A DNA stretch of 33,522 bases, taken from contig JAFPYB010000164.1 in NCBI GenBank assembly GCA_017412405.1, positions 1 through 33,522 of the forward strand. Reading direction: 5' to 3'. Below the pieces are notes generated by a model that saw nothing but the letters and a program-made list of their open reading frames with translations, did no database searches and had not been told where the DNA came from. Of the stretch, positions 14,874 through 22,470 are shown in pieces (the first letter of the stretch is position 1; each line of letters starts with the position of its first letter). Source of the DNA: Treponema sp. GTDB taxonomy: Bacteria > Spirochaetota > Spirochaetia > Treponematales > Treponemataceae. Position numbers and translations under genes: made by a program.

Positions 14874-15512
14874 ATGAAAATCGCATTGATTAACGAAAAT
14901 TCTCAGGCTGCGAAAAACGCAATCATCGAAAAGGCTTTGAAAAAAGTCGTTGAGCCAAAGGGCTTTGAGGTAGTGAACTACGGAATGTATTCTGCGGACG
15001 ACAAGGCACAGCTCACCTACGTCCAGAACGGAATCCTTGCCGCCACAATCCTGAACGCAAAGGCAGCCGATTACGTCATCACAGGCTGCGGCACGGGCGA
15101 AGGCGCAATGCTGGCACTCAACAGCTTTCCGGGCGTAATCTGCGGCCATGTAGCAACACCCCTTGATGCCTACACATTCGCACAAATCAACGACGGAAAC
15201 GCAATCTCAATCCCCTTCGCATTGGGCTTTGGCTGGGGCGGAGACCTGAATCTCGAATATATTTTCGAAAAGCTCTTCTGCGAGCCGAGCGGGCAGGGCT
15301 ACCCACGCGAGCGCGCCGTTCCAGAGCAGCGCAACAAGAAGATTCTCGACGGCGTTCGCGAACTTGCATTCAAGCCCTTTGTCGAAATCCTCACCTCCCT
15401 TGACCGAGAGCTTGTGAAAGGCGCATTTGCCGGCGAAAAATTCCAGGAATTGTTCTTCAAGGATGCGAAAGACGCAAAAATCGTTTCAGCCGTAAAATCA
15501 ATTCTCGCATAA
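14874..15512 (+). CDS. RpiB/LacA/LacB-family sugar-phosphate isomerase
   Basis: This 212-residue protein belongs to the RpiB/LacAB isomerases, which interconvert aldose and ketose phosphates such as ribose 5-phosphate and ribulose 5-phosphate. The family signature is seen in KIALINENSQAAKN at the N-terminus, DYVITGCGTGEGAMLALNSFPGV (residues ~66-88, with the conserved Cys in TGCGTGEG) and the loop with GNAIS. It is longer than classical RpiB (about 150), with an added C-terminal helical part from residue ~140, as in a less studied branch of the family, so the substrate may not be ribose 5-phosphate. The ATG at 14874 has GGAG 8 bases upstream; the longer open frame from 14838 is not used. A strong terminator follows the stop. 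Confidence 0.85.
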   Translation: MKIALINENSQAAKNAIIEKALKKVVEPKGFEVVNYGMYSADDKAQLTYVQNGILAATILNAKAADYVITGCGTGEGAMLALNSFPGVICGHVATPLDAYTFAQINDGNAISIPFALGFGWGGDLNLEYIFEKLFCEPSGQGYPRERAVPEQRNKKILDGVRELAFKPFVEILTSLDRELVKGAFAGEKFQELFFKDAKDAKIVSAVKSILA

Positions 15513-15520
15513 AACATGAC

Positions 15521-15560
15521 AAAAAAATCGGCAAACCCCATGTTCTTGCCGATTTTTTTT
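15521..15560 (+). terminator. Rho-independent terminator after the RpiB-type gene
   Basis: A 14-base stem made of AAAAAAATCGGCAA (15521-15534) and its complement at 15546-15559 has an 11-base loop and ends in a run of T. The A-run on the left makes it potentially bidirectional. Confidence 0.87.
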
Positions 15561-15612
15561 ATCTTAATTTCATGAATTTTATGTCGCAAAGACCGAAAAT
15601 ATGGTAGACTTT

Positions 15613-15618
15613 TATAAT
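15613..15618 (+). promoter_or_regulatory. Putative -10 box of the small outer-membrane barrel gene
   Basis: A perfect TATAAT lies 130 bases before the ATG at 15749. The hexamer 17 bases upstream is not a good -35 match. If used, it gives an unusually long leader of about 125 bases. Confidence 0.35.
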
Positions 15619-15624
15619 TATGGT

Positions 15625-15748
15625 GATTTTCGGGAAAACTGAATAACAATATGCCTTTTGCAGGCGTGTTAATCGGCATTCCCTAGATTTTACAGTCACC
15701 TCAACAGTCTGATTTTTCAGAATATGTTTCATAAGGAGCATTTAAAAA
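15625..15748 (+). promoter_or_regulatory. Possible structured 5' leader of the small outer-membrane barrel gene
   Basis: Between the likely transcription start and the ATG, several helices can be drawn. GGGA (15632-15635) can pair with TCCC (15680-15683), enclosing ATGCC (15651-15655) with GGCAT (15675-15679). A small hairpin CTGA-TTTT-TCAG lies further on (15709-15720), and AAGGAG (15733-15738) is left free. I could not match it to a known riboswitch class. Confidence 0.35.
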
Positions 15749-16357
15749 ATGAGAAAGATTATCGCCTTTACGACAGTTCTCCTCGCTTCCCTATCGCTTT
15801 TTGCCATTGACCATCTCAACGTTGGAGCCAGAATGTCGGTGGACATCAGCTTGTTCGATGTAAGAGCCGGAGATTATGATGCTGACATGAAGCCGGATGC
15901 CGGCATTGGTGTAAATGTTTTTGCAAACATAGATTTTAAGAATGGCTTTTGTCTTCAGCCGGAAATCGGCTTTCACCACCACAAAATCATGGGAAAATTC
16001 AAGAACGGGGATGCAGAGGGACATTACAAGACGCTGGACGTAATAGCACTCGCCGCGTACCGCTACGATTTGTCAAAATATGTGTTCCTGCAGCCGGCTA
16101 TAGGACCTCGCGTCTCAGCCACGCTCAACGAAATGAACGGAGACCCAGTGTTCGACTACGGGCTTTTGTATTACGCAAACTTCGGTATAGACATTGGGCT
16201 TACGCTGGGAATCAACGCTGGGCCAGGTGCGGCTCTTGTCGATTTCCGCTTTGAGAACGATTTCACCAAATTCGTTGCGGACACGGACAACAAGCTGGAG
16301 CTTGGCATTGGCAGGTCTGTATACATCTCGCTGGGCTACCAAGTCAAAATCAAATAA
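15749..16357 (+). CDS. Small outer-membrane beta-barrel protein
   Basis: The product has 202 residues, with a signal peptide ending near SLFAIDH (cleavage around residue 20) and about eight beta strands of alternating character, as in the 8-stranded outer-membrane barrels of the OmpW/OmpA-like or PF13568 type. Examples are HLNVGARMSVDISLF, FCLQPEIGFHHHKIMG and VFLQPAIGPRVSATL. It ends in the strand SLGYQVKIK, which lacks a terminal Phe. AAGGAG lies 10 bases before the ATG. It has a long leader with possible structure and a short terminator after the stop. The next genes downstream are lipoproteins of the envelope. A general structural or small-solute role is likely, but no specific function can be named. 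Confidence 0.75.
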   Translation: MRKIIAFTTVLLASLSLFAIDHLNVGARMSVDISLFDVRAGDYDADMKPDAGIGVNVFANIDFKNGFCLQPEIGFHHHKIMGKFKNGDAEGHYKTLDVIALAAYRYDLSKYVFLQPAIGPRVSATLNEMNGDPVFDYGLLYYANFGIDIGLTLGINAGPGAALVDFRFENDFTKFVADTDNKLELGIGRSVYISLGYQVKIK

Positions 16358-16358
16358 C

Positions 16359-16380
16359 GTGCGTTCAGACGCATTGTTTT
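16359..16380 (+). terminator. Short putative terminator after the small barrel gene
   Basis: TGCGT (16360-16364) pairs with ACGCA (16369-16373) around a TCAG loop, followed by TTGTTTT. The stem is short, so it may be weak. Confidence 0.5.
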
Positions 16381-16463
16381 GGCGATGAAACTGTTGATGG
16401 AGCAATTCAGCAAAAAATCAACTTTTCATTAACCTTGTCGAGTTTTTGGAGTTTTCTTCACAT

Positions 16464-17081
16464 ATGAAAAAGAATCTTGTTTTGCTACTTTCGGCTTGCG
16501 CGGCGTGTTTTTTGGGCGCGTCCTGCGCAACAACATCTTCATCGTCAAATGTAAAACGCATCAGTGCCGAGACAAACGTTGATTTGAGCGGCTACTGGAA
16601 CGACACCGACGTTCGGATTGTCGCCGAAACGCTCATAAACGAGTGCATGAATGCAAGCGCAATTTCATCATTCAAGGCGGCAAACGGCAAACCGCCAGTC
16701 GTAATTCTCGGAACGTTCGCAAACAAAAGCGACGAGCATATCGACACGTCCATCATAGCAAAGAAGTTTGAAATCGCACTCATAAACAGCGGCAAAGTCG
16801 ATTTTGTGGCATCCGCAACTGAGCGCAGCGAAGTTCGCGAGGAACGGGCAGACCAGCAGATAAACGCCAGCGAAGAAACGGCCAAGCACGTAGGAAACGA
16901 GCTTGGAGCCGATTTCATGCTCATTGGTTCGGTCAAGACAATCGTTGACATGACAGAAAAGAAAATGACGAGAACGTACTACGTCACGGCAGAAATGATT
17001 AACATTGAAAACAACAAGAAGCTGTGGGCAGGCGAAGACCATTCAATCAAAAAATACATCACAAAATCTTCCACAAGATAA
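16464..17081 (+). CDS. LpoB-like penicillin-binding protein activator lipoprotein
   Basis: LpoB-type lipoproteins sit in the outer membrane and reach through the periplasm to activate class A penicillin-binding proteins that build peptidoglycan. This 205-residue protein has a lipoprotein signal with a relaxed lipobox (FLGASC, Cys21), then a short Ser-rich linker. The folded part has the family features LSGYWNDTDVRIVAETLINECM, VVILGTFANKSDEHIDT and ELGADFMLIGSVKTIVD. The ATG at 16464 is chosen over the in-frame TTG at 16446 so that the signal peptide starts MKKN. GGAG is present 12 bases upstream, further than usual. The gene is 10 bases from the next lipoprotein gene, so the two are cotranscribed. 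The penicillin-binding protein partner is not in this window. Confidence 0.87.
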   Translation: MKKNLVLLLSACAACFLGASCATTSSSSNVKRISAETNVDLSGYWNDTDVRIVAETLINECMNASAISSFKAANGKPPVVILGTFANKSDEHIDTSIIAKKFEIALINSGKVDFVASATERSEVREERADQQINASEETAKHVGNELGADFMLIGSVKTIVDMTEKKMTRTYYVTAEMINIENNKKLWAGEDHSIKKYITKSSTR

Positions 17082-17091
17082 GTAGGTTTTC

Positions 17092-18048
17092 ATGAAAAAA
17101 TCATCGTTTTCCTGTGCATTGTTTTTGGGCATGATTGCACTTTTCGCCATTTCATGCGCCACAACGAGCTGGGTTTCAGAACCGGAGAAAAAATACCCCT
17201 CCGACAAATACATTGTGGCGGTGGGAAGCGGAAGCTCCAAGTCAAGCGCGGAAAGCAACGCAAAGCTTGCCATATGTCAGCAGCTTGGCGAACGGCTCTC
17301 AGGCACACAGCACACAGTTTCCTCCGTCGATTCAAAAGGGAAAAACTACGGCTCAATAGACATAGATATTTCCGAGCAGGCGATTTTTAGCCATATCCAC
17401 GGAATCTCAATCAAGGAAACGTCCAGCGAGGCACGCACCCACACATATCATGCCCTCGCCGTGCTGAACAAGAACGACGAAATCAACTATTATTCGTCAA
17501 GAATTGCAAGTTCCGACAGAGAGATTTCAAATCTCATCTCAAGCGCACAAAAGCTCAAGGGCGATATTGCGTCCCTTCCCACAATAAAAAAGGCAGTGGA
17601 GCTTGCACAGGACAACGAATACAACATCCAAATTCTTTCTGCAATCCGCGCATCGGGCAGGTCGCTCGTTTCCTACGGCAGCCTCAACGATGTCATCCAA
17701 AAAGCGTACGAGCTTGCGCAGGCAGTAACAGTCTGCGTCGAGTTTGAGGGCGACGACGCATATGACATACAGCAAAGCTTCATTGCAGTCCTCAAAGAGC
17801 GCGGCATGAACGTGGTTTCATCAAAAGACGCACAGTACATTCTTTCCGGCACATCGTCCATTGCCCCCACCGAAGTCGTTGGGCAGACGCTATATGTTTT
17901 CGTGCGCTACAACGTGAACGCTGTCCTAAAATCGGCAACAGGCACGGTGGTTAAAAACTTTGAAATCACCGGGCGGGAGGGACACCTTTCAATTTCCCAA
18001 GCAAAAACACGCGCCCTAGCCGTCATCAAGGACTCCATTGAGTTCTAG
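17092..18048 (+). CDS. LPP20-family lipoprotein, large form
   Basis: This 318-residue lipoprotein has a signal ending in FAISC (Cys22) and an LPP20 domain. The region DKYIVAVGSGSSKSSAESNAKLAICQQLGERL near residues 38-70 shows the usual strand followed by an Ala- and Ser-rich helix. A helical middle (residues ~140-200) is followed by a C-terminal domain of strands, including YDIQQSFIAVLKERGMNVVS, which resembles the paralog-type domain of LpoB-like or CsgG-like periplasmic proteins. GTAGG lies 7 bases before the ATG, and the gene is 10 bases after the LpoB-like gene. Both are therefore likely made together, and the pair suggests a shared job at the outer membrane, perhaps peptidoglycan synthesis control. 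The exact role is unknown. Confidence 0.82.
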   Translation: MKKSSFSCALFLGMIALFAISCATTSWVSEPEKKYPSDKYIVAVGSGSSKSSAESNAKLAICQQLGERLSGTQHTVSSVDSKGKNYGSIDIDISEQAIFSHIHGISIKETSSEARTHTYHALAVLNKNDEINYYSSRIASSDREISNLISSAQKLKGDIASLPTIKKAVELAQDNEYNIQILSAIRASGRSLVSYGSLNDVIQKAYELAQAVTVCVEFEGDDAYDIQQSFIAVLKERGMNVVSSKDAQYILSGTSSIAPTEVVGQTLYVFVRYNVNAVLKSATGTVVKNFEITGREGHLSISQAKTRALAVIKDSIEF

Positions 18049-18119
18049 GCAGTGAAAAAGCATCAATCCCAGAAAAAAATATCATTATGAATCAATAAGT
18101 TTCAGTCCGATTTTTATTT

Positions 18120-18149
18120 TTGGCAACAGATTGGTTTTTCTGTTAAAAT
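18120..18149 (+). promoter_or_regulatory. Putative promoter of the symporter gene, leaderless layout
   Basis: TTGGCA (18120-18125), an 18-base spacer and TAAAAT (18144-18149) end 6 bases before the ATG at 18156. No Shine-Dalgarno sequence lies near the start. Confidence 0.55.
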
Positions 18150-18155
18150 GAATAT

Positions 18156-19607
18156 ATGTCCGTTTTAATCGTATGTTCATTTTTGATTGTTTACTTTTTT
18201 CTGCTTCTTTTGGTTTCCCGCGCTGCTTCCAAAAAAGACGGCTCAAACGAAGCGTATTTTACGGGAAACCGTCGCTCGCCATGGTTTGCCGTGGCTTACG
18301 GAATGATTGGAACGATGCTTTCGGGCGTAACATTTATGTCGATTCCTGGCTATGTTCAAAAAACGCAGTTCACTTATCTTGGAGTCGTCATCGGAAATAT
18401 AATCGGCTTTGCGATAATTTCGGCGGTTCTTCTTCCGCTTTATTACAAATTGAACCTCACTTCGATTTACACTTATCTTGAAAAAAGATTCGGAAGAAAA
18501 AGCCAAAAAGCGGGGGCGGCACTTTTTATTCTTTCCCGTCTTTTCGGCTCGTCTTTGCGGCTTTATCTTGTGGTGTTCACTCTCTACGAATTTTCCTTTA
18601 AAAACGCGGGCGTTCCGTTTCCGATTCTTGCGGCAGCCATTCTTCTTTTGATTCTTCTTTACACATTTCGCGGCGGAATCAAAACGGTGGTTTGGACGGA
18701 CTGCCTTCAGACAACTTGTATGCTTCTTTCGGTGGCAGGAATTTTTTGGATTTTGAAAAGTGGAATGTCTGATTCTTTCGGCGCGATTTTAAAAGAAGCG
18801 GGCGAAAAGGGAATGACAAAAATCTACGACGGAAACTGGAAATCGCCTCTTTTTTTCTGGAAGCAGATTGCGGGCGGAATCTGCATTTCCCTTGCAATGA
18901 CGGGGCTTGACCAAGATATGATGCAGAAAAATCTTTCGTGCAGAACTTTGCGAGAATCGCAGAAAAATGTCGCGCTTTCGGCTGTTCTGTTTTTTCTGTC
19001 GAATGTGATTTTTCTTCTGCTGGGCGTTTTGATTCTTTCTTACGCGCAAAAAAATCAAATTCCGCTTGGGCAAAAAGCCGACGCGATTTTTTCAACGGTC
19101 GCTCTCAGCGCGGGACAGATTTCTTCGCTTCTTTTCATGACGGGACTTGTGGCGGCTGGATATTCAAGCGCGGACGGAACGATTGCTTCTTTAACAACGG
19201 CTTTCTGCCTTGACATTCTGGGCTTTGAAAAAAAATCGTTTTCCGAAGAAAAAAAGACAAAAATCCGCAAAATCGTCCACATCGCTTTTACGCTGTGCTT
19301 TTTCCTTGTGATTGTGATTTTCAAGCCGTTCCATTCAGATTCTTTAATCGCCACGATTTTTACTATTGCGGGCTACACTTACGGGCCTCTTCTCGCGCTT
19401 TTCTTTTTTGGTATGCTGATGAAAAACCGCCGCGTTCGCGACGGCGCAGTTCCTTTTATTGCGATTTTTTCGCCTGCGGCAAGTTTTCTTCTGAACAAAT
19501 TTTCAAAAGAACTTTTTGCGGGCTACACATTCGGCTTTGAGATTTTGCTTTTGAACGCCTTGATTTCATTCGTTCTGCTTTTGTTTTTCAGCAAAAAGCA
19601 AAAATAA
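18156..19607 (+). CDS. Sodium:solute symporter (SSS family)
   Basis: This inner-membrane transporter of the SSS family couples uptake of a solute to sodium entry. The 483 residues form about 13 hydrophobic helices. Family marks are AYFTGNRRSPWFAVAYGMIG and MLSGVTFMSIPGYV in the first two helices, GLDQDMMQKNLSCR in the middle, and YSSADGTIASLTTAF in the helix that supplies the second sodium site. The N-terminus starts like other members, which supports the ATG at 18156 even though it lacks a Shine-Dalgarno sequence. The gene is richer in TTT, CTT, ATT and AAA codons than its neighbours and may come from another source. The substrate cannot be told; sugars, sialic acid, amino acids and other organic anions are all known in the family. 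A terminator-like hairpin follows. Confidence 0.92.
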   Translation: MSVLIVCSFLIVYFFLLLLVSRAASKKDGSNEAYFTGNRRSPWFAVAYGMIGTMLSGVTFMSIPGYVQKTQFTYLGVVIGNIIGFAIISAVLLPLYYKLNLTSIYTYLEKRFGRKSQKAGAALFILSRLFGSSLRLYLVVFTLYEFSFKNAGVPFPILAAAILLLILLYTFRGGIKTVVWTDCLQTTCMLLSVAGIFWILKSGMSDSFGAILKEAGEKGMTKIYDGNWKSPLFFWKQIAGGICISLAMTGLDQDMMQKNLSCRTLRESQKNVALSAVLFFLSNVIFLLLGVLILSYAQKNQIPLGQKADAIFSTVALSAGQISSLLFMTGLVAAGYSSADGTIASLTTAFCLDILGFEKKSFSEEKKTKIRKIVHIAFTLCFFLVIVIFKPFHSDSLIATIFTIAGYTYGPLLALFFFGMLMKNRRVRDGAVPFIAIFSPAASFLLNKFSKELFAGYTFGFEILLLNALISFVLLLFFSKKQK

Positions 19608-19621
19608 AAAACGACAAATCG

Positions 19622-19661
19622 AATCACGTGCGTCCAGCATAAATCCGACACGCGTGATTTT
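19622..19661. terminator. Hairpin between convergent symporter and TSCPD genes
   Basis: AATCACG (19622-19628) pairs with CGTGATT (19653-19659), followed by TTGTT. The loop has inner complementarity. It may terminate the symporter transcript and, on the other strand, the mrp-TSCPD unit. Confidence 0.5.
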
Positions 19662-19670
19662 GTTCTGGCT

Positions 19671-19913
19671 CTACGCTTCCATGACAGCTTTCGCAAGCTG
19701 GTCCGCGCAGGACGTAGGGCGGCTTCCGCAAGTGTTCCCGTGGAGTTTTTCGTAAATTTCCAGCGCTTTCATGCCGTCAACGAGCTTTGAGACAGCTTTC
19801 AAATTGCCATTGCAACCGCCGGTGAACGCAACATTAGTAATAGTTCCGTCCTCCGCCTTGTCAAAAGTGATGCGCGTTGAGCATGTGCCTTTAGTGTTGT
19901 AAGTGTGTGTCAT
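19671..19913 (-). CDS. TSCPD domain protein (TIGR03905 family)
   Basis: This is a small 80-residue protein of the TIGR03905/TSCPD type, named for conserved motifs with Cys and Pro residues. The Cys positions are visible in TKGTCSTRI, GGCNGNL, GNTCGSRPTSCADQL. The family is thought to bind metal or to share a fold with the C-terminal TSCPD domain of ribonucleotide reductases, but its function is unknown. The ATG overlaps the end of the Mrp-type gene by four bases, which suggests translational coupling. The link to an Fe-S carrier ATPase makes a role in Fe-S or metal handling a fair guess. Confidence 0.85.
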   Translation of the reverse strand: MTHTYNTKGTCSTRITFDKAEDGTITNVAFTGGCNGNLKAVSKLVDGMKALEIYEKLHGNTCGSRPTSCADQLAKAVMEA

Positions 19914-20749
19914 TTTTCTCCTCCCAAAGTCGCACGAATCATGTCAGAAACAGGATTCAAGAACTCGCTTTCGATTCCTTCAACATCACCATTGTCGATT
20001 TTTTCCGAAATCTCGGAAGAAATCGGAATGCGGGCAAGCAGCGGGATTCCGTACTCCAGTGCAACGCGCTCCACGTTGCCTTTTCCAAAAATCGGTATCT
20101 CCTTTCCGCAGTCGGGGCATTTCACATAGCTCATGTTTTCCACAATTCCAAGAACAGGCACTTTCATGAGCCGTGCAAATTTCAGTGATTTTTCCACGAT
20201 GACGCGAACCAAATCCTGGGGCGTGGATACAATGATGATTCCATCAACGGGAATTGACTGGAACACGGTCATGGGAATGTCACCAGTTCCAGGCGGCATG
20301 TCGATGAACATAAAATCAACATCCTCCCACAGCGCATCTTTCCAGAACTGGACTAAATAACCAGTGACCATTGCCGCGCGAAGAGCCACCGGGTCGGTCT
20401 CGTGTTCAAGCATAAAATTAATGCTCATAATCTGTATGCCGGACTTTGTTTTGACAGGAACCATGATTCCCTTGTCGTCGCCCAAAATGCGCTCGCCCTG
20501 TACGCCAAAACAGGTTGGAACAGAAGCCCCAATCAAGTCCGCATCGATGATTGCAGAATTGAAGCCAAGCTTTTTCATTTTCGCCGTCATCAACGCGCTC
20601 ACCAGCGATTTTCCTACACCGCCCTTTCCGCTCATCACGGCAACAACCTTTTTTACAGTGCTTCCCGCATGGAGCGGTACTTTTTCAATTTTTCGTTCAC
20701 TGCACGCGCTTTTACAAGTTGAACAGTCATGTGTGCAATTCTCTGACAT
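19910..20749 (-). CDS. Mrp/NBP35-type Fe-S cluster carrier ATPase
   Basis: Mrp/NBP35-type P-loop ATPases carry and transfer [4Fe-4S] clusters to target proteins in the cytoplasm. The 279-residue protein has an N-terminal Cys-rich stretch (four Cys in the first 16 residues, like eukaryotic Nbp35), a deviant Walker A motif AVMSGKGGVGKS (residues ~36-47), and the Walker B-like segment FMFIDMPPGTGDIPMT. The C-terminal motif YVKCPDCGKEIPIFG contains the CxxC pair that holds a bridging cluster. GAGG lies 7 bases before the ATG. It is divergent from rsmE, and the start codon lies next to that gene's promoter. TSCPD follows with a 4-base overlap. Confidence 0.93.
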   Translation of the reverse strand: MSENCTHDCSTCKSACSERKIEKVPLHAGSTVKKVVAVMSGKGGVGKSLVSALMTAKMKKLGFNSAIIDADLIGASVPTCFGVQGERILGDDKGIMVPVKTKSGIQIMSINFMLEHETDPVALRAAMVTGYLVQFWKDALWEDVDFMFIDMPPGTGDIPMTVFQSIPVDGIIIVSTPQDLVRVIVEKSLKFARLMKVPVLGIVENMSYVKCPDCGKEIPIFGKGNVERVALEYGIPLLARIPISSEISEKIDNGDVEGIESEFLNPVSDMIRATLGGEK

Positions 20750-20772
20750 AAAATACCTCTTTGGAGTATTAT
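20743..20772 (+). promoter_or_regulatory. Putative promoter of rsmE, near-leaderless layout
   Basis: CTGACA (20743-20748), an 18-base spacer and TATTAT (20767-20772) lie 9 bases before the ATG at 20782. An overlapping TATACA (20770-20775) would leave 6 bases. TTGGAG is about 15 bases before the ATG, too far for normal use. Confidence 0.42.
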
Positions 20773-20781
20773 ACAGTAAAT

Positions 20782-21537
20782 ATGAATATATGTTTATTCT
20801 CTCAAAACGAACTTAACTCCCCTCTTCCCAAAAAAGATGAACGCGCCCAGCATATTGTGAAGGTTCTTCACAAAAAAGCAGGCGACAGTTTTGATGCGGG
20901 AATCATCGGTGGAAAAAGCGGAAAAGCGACAATCACCAAAATCGATGAAGATGGAAATATTTTTTTCGATTTTGAACCGCTTGGAAACGGAAAGGAATTG
21001 TATCCGCTCACACTAATCATCGGTTTTCCGCGCCCCATCCAGCTCAAACGGCTTCTGCGCGACGTTGCGGGCTTGGGCGCAGAAAAAGTCATTCTCACAG
21101 GAACGGAGCTTACGGAAAAATCCTACTTGGACTCAAACGTAGTCGCAGACGGAAGCGCATACCGAATGCTTTTGGACGGAACCGTTCAGGCGGCGAGCAC
21201 CCACGTCCCGGAACTTGTTGTGCGCCGCACGCTGGCGGACACGCTCAAATCAGAGTTTTCGCCGTCCGCACCGAACGTTGTCCGAGTCGCCCTAGACAAT
21301 CGGCGTGCCACCATGTCGCTCCACGATTGGCTCGAAAAAAACTTTTCTGGCGGCACAAAGCCCACAGCGGTGATTGCGGCAATCGGTTCCGAGCGCGGCT
21401 GGACAGAAAACGAGCGCGACGAGCTTGAAAACTCGGGCTTTACGCTATGCTCCCTTGGAAAGCGAGTCCTCCGCACAGAAACTGCCGCCACAGTGGCAAG
21501 CTCAATCATTCTGGATAAGCAGGGGGTTTTGGATTAG
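20782..21537 (+). CDS. rsmE: 16S rRNA (uracil(1498)-N3)-methyltransferase
   Basis: RsmE methylates U1498 of 16S rRNA using S-adenosyl-methionine and belongs to the SPOUT class with a knotted C-terminal domain. The 251-residue length fits. Family marks are KDERAQHIVKVLHKKAGD at the N-terminus (PUA-like domain), GFPRPIQLKRLLRDVAGLGAEKVIL, and the C-terminal cofactor-binding knot IAAIGSERGWTENERDE...LGKRVLRTETAA. The usual IGPEGGFS is IGSERGWT here, a modest variation. The ATG at 20782 is chosen over the in-frame TTG at 20761 because the family starts this way. It is divergent from mrp. Confidence 0.9.
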   Translation: MNICLFSQNELNSPLPKKDERAQHIVKVLHKKAGDSFDAGIIGGKSGKATITKIDEDGNIFFDFEPLGNGKELYPLTLIIGFPRPIQLKRLLRDVAGLGAEKVILTGTELTEKSYLDSNVVADGSAYRMLLDGTVQAASTHVPELVVRRTLADTLKSEFSPSAPNVVRVALDNRRATMSLHDWLEKNFSGGTKPTAVIAAIGSERGWTENERDELENSGFTLCSLGKRVLRTETAATVASSIILDKQGVLD

Positions 21538-21573
21538 ATTTTCTGACACCACTCCGACAGCCAGTCTGCGCGG

Positions 21574-21602
21574 TTGCCACACATAACAAGTAAAAATATA
21601 AT
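21574..21602 (+). promoter_or_regulatory. Strong putative promoter of the HExxH gene, leaderless layout
   Basis: TTGCCA (21574-21579), a 17-base spacer and a perfect TATAAT (21597-21602) are followed 7 bases later by the ATG at 21610. The TTG of the -35 box also opens the longest reading frame and could be mistaken for a start codon. Confidence 0.65.
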
Positions 21603-21609
21603 AGAACAT

Positions 21610-22419
21610 ATGACAAACGAAGAAATTAAAGAATTGCTCTTAAAAATAGAAGAAACAGAGCTTGATTTTTCCGTCACAATGACAGGAAAATCAAGCACGC
21701 GGGTAAACGGATTGTACAAGCCCGACACCCATGAAATCCTCCTGCACAACAAGAATTTTGACGATGATATGCAGCTCATCTATACGGCAATCCACGAATA
21801 CACTCATCATCTGGAAACAGAGCGGTATCTTGCCGAAACGGGCGGAAAACTCCCGATGAAAGGCTCAAAAGTTCACACAGCAGCGTTCTGGACACGGTTT
21901 CACGAACTTTTGCAGAAAGCAGAAGAACAGGGAATCTATAAAATATCGATTGAAGAATCTCCAGAACTAAAGGAACTGACCGAAAAAATAAAAAAGGACT
22001 ATATAGAAGCAAACGGAAAACTCATGGTGGAGTTCGGAAAGCTTCTCATTCAAGCGCACGAATTGTGCAAAAAAGCGAACATCCGATACGAAGACTACCT
22101 TGACCGCGTGCTATGCCTTCCGCGCAACACGGAAAAGGACATCCGAAAAGTCGCGTCCGTTGCAATAAATCCGGCAATCGGGTTTGACAACATGAAAAAA
22201 GTCGCCCAGATAAAAGACCCCGACAAGCGAGAATCGGCTTCAACGCAGATTCTTTCGGGAAAAGCGCCCGACACCGTTTCCGAGCTGATGAAGCGAAAAT
22301 CCAGCGAAGGAAACGACCCTCGGACAAAACTTGAGAAAGAGAAAAATCGGCTTGAAAAAACGATTGAAGCATTGCAGCAGCGGCTTCAGTACGTTGAAGA
22401 GAGTCTTGAAAACCTATAG
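21610..22419 (+). CDS. Putative zinc metalloprotease-like protein (HExxH) with C-terminal coiled coil
   Basis: I do not recognise a named family for the whole 269-residue protein. Residues 62-66 read HEYTH (AIHEYTHHLE), the zinc-binding HExxH signature, and ~25 residues on there is VHTAAFWTRFHELL, which resembles the third-ligand region of SprT/YgjP-type (DUF45) metalloproteases. A charged helical region follows, and residues ~235-269 (RTKLEKEKNRLEKTIEALQQ...) look like a coiled coil. No signal peptide is visible, so it is probably cytoplasmic. The ATG at 21610 is preferred, since the longer frame starts in the -35 box. It stands alone between rsmE and ddl and has a strong promoter. A zinc protease or a protein that uses this fold for binding is inferred; proteolysis is unproven. 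Confidence 0.7.
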   Translation: MTNEEIKELLLKIEETELDFSVTMTGKSSTRVNGLYKPDTHEILLHNKNFDDDMQLIYTAIHEYTHHLETERYLAETGGKLPMKGSKVHTAAFWTRFHELLQKAEEQGIYKISIEESPELKELTEKIKKDYIEANGKLMVEFGKLLIQAHELCKKANIRYEDYLDRVLCLPRNTEKDIRKVASVAINPAIGFDNMKKVAQIKDPDKRESASTQILSGKAPDTVSELMKRKSSEGNDPRTKLEKEKNRLEKTIEALQQRLQYVEESLENL

Positions 22420-22470
22420 GAAACCAAGTTTTCCGAACAGGTCTATCAAAAAACATGGTGGGAGAAAAAT

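Noticed and set aside
16391-16434. GTTGAT...ATCAAC hairpin before the LpoB-like gene
   Set aside because: The six-base stem has an 18-base loop and only four T after it, and a better terminator lies just upstream.
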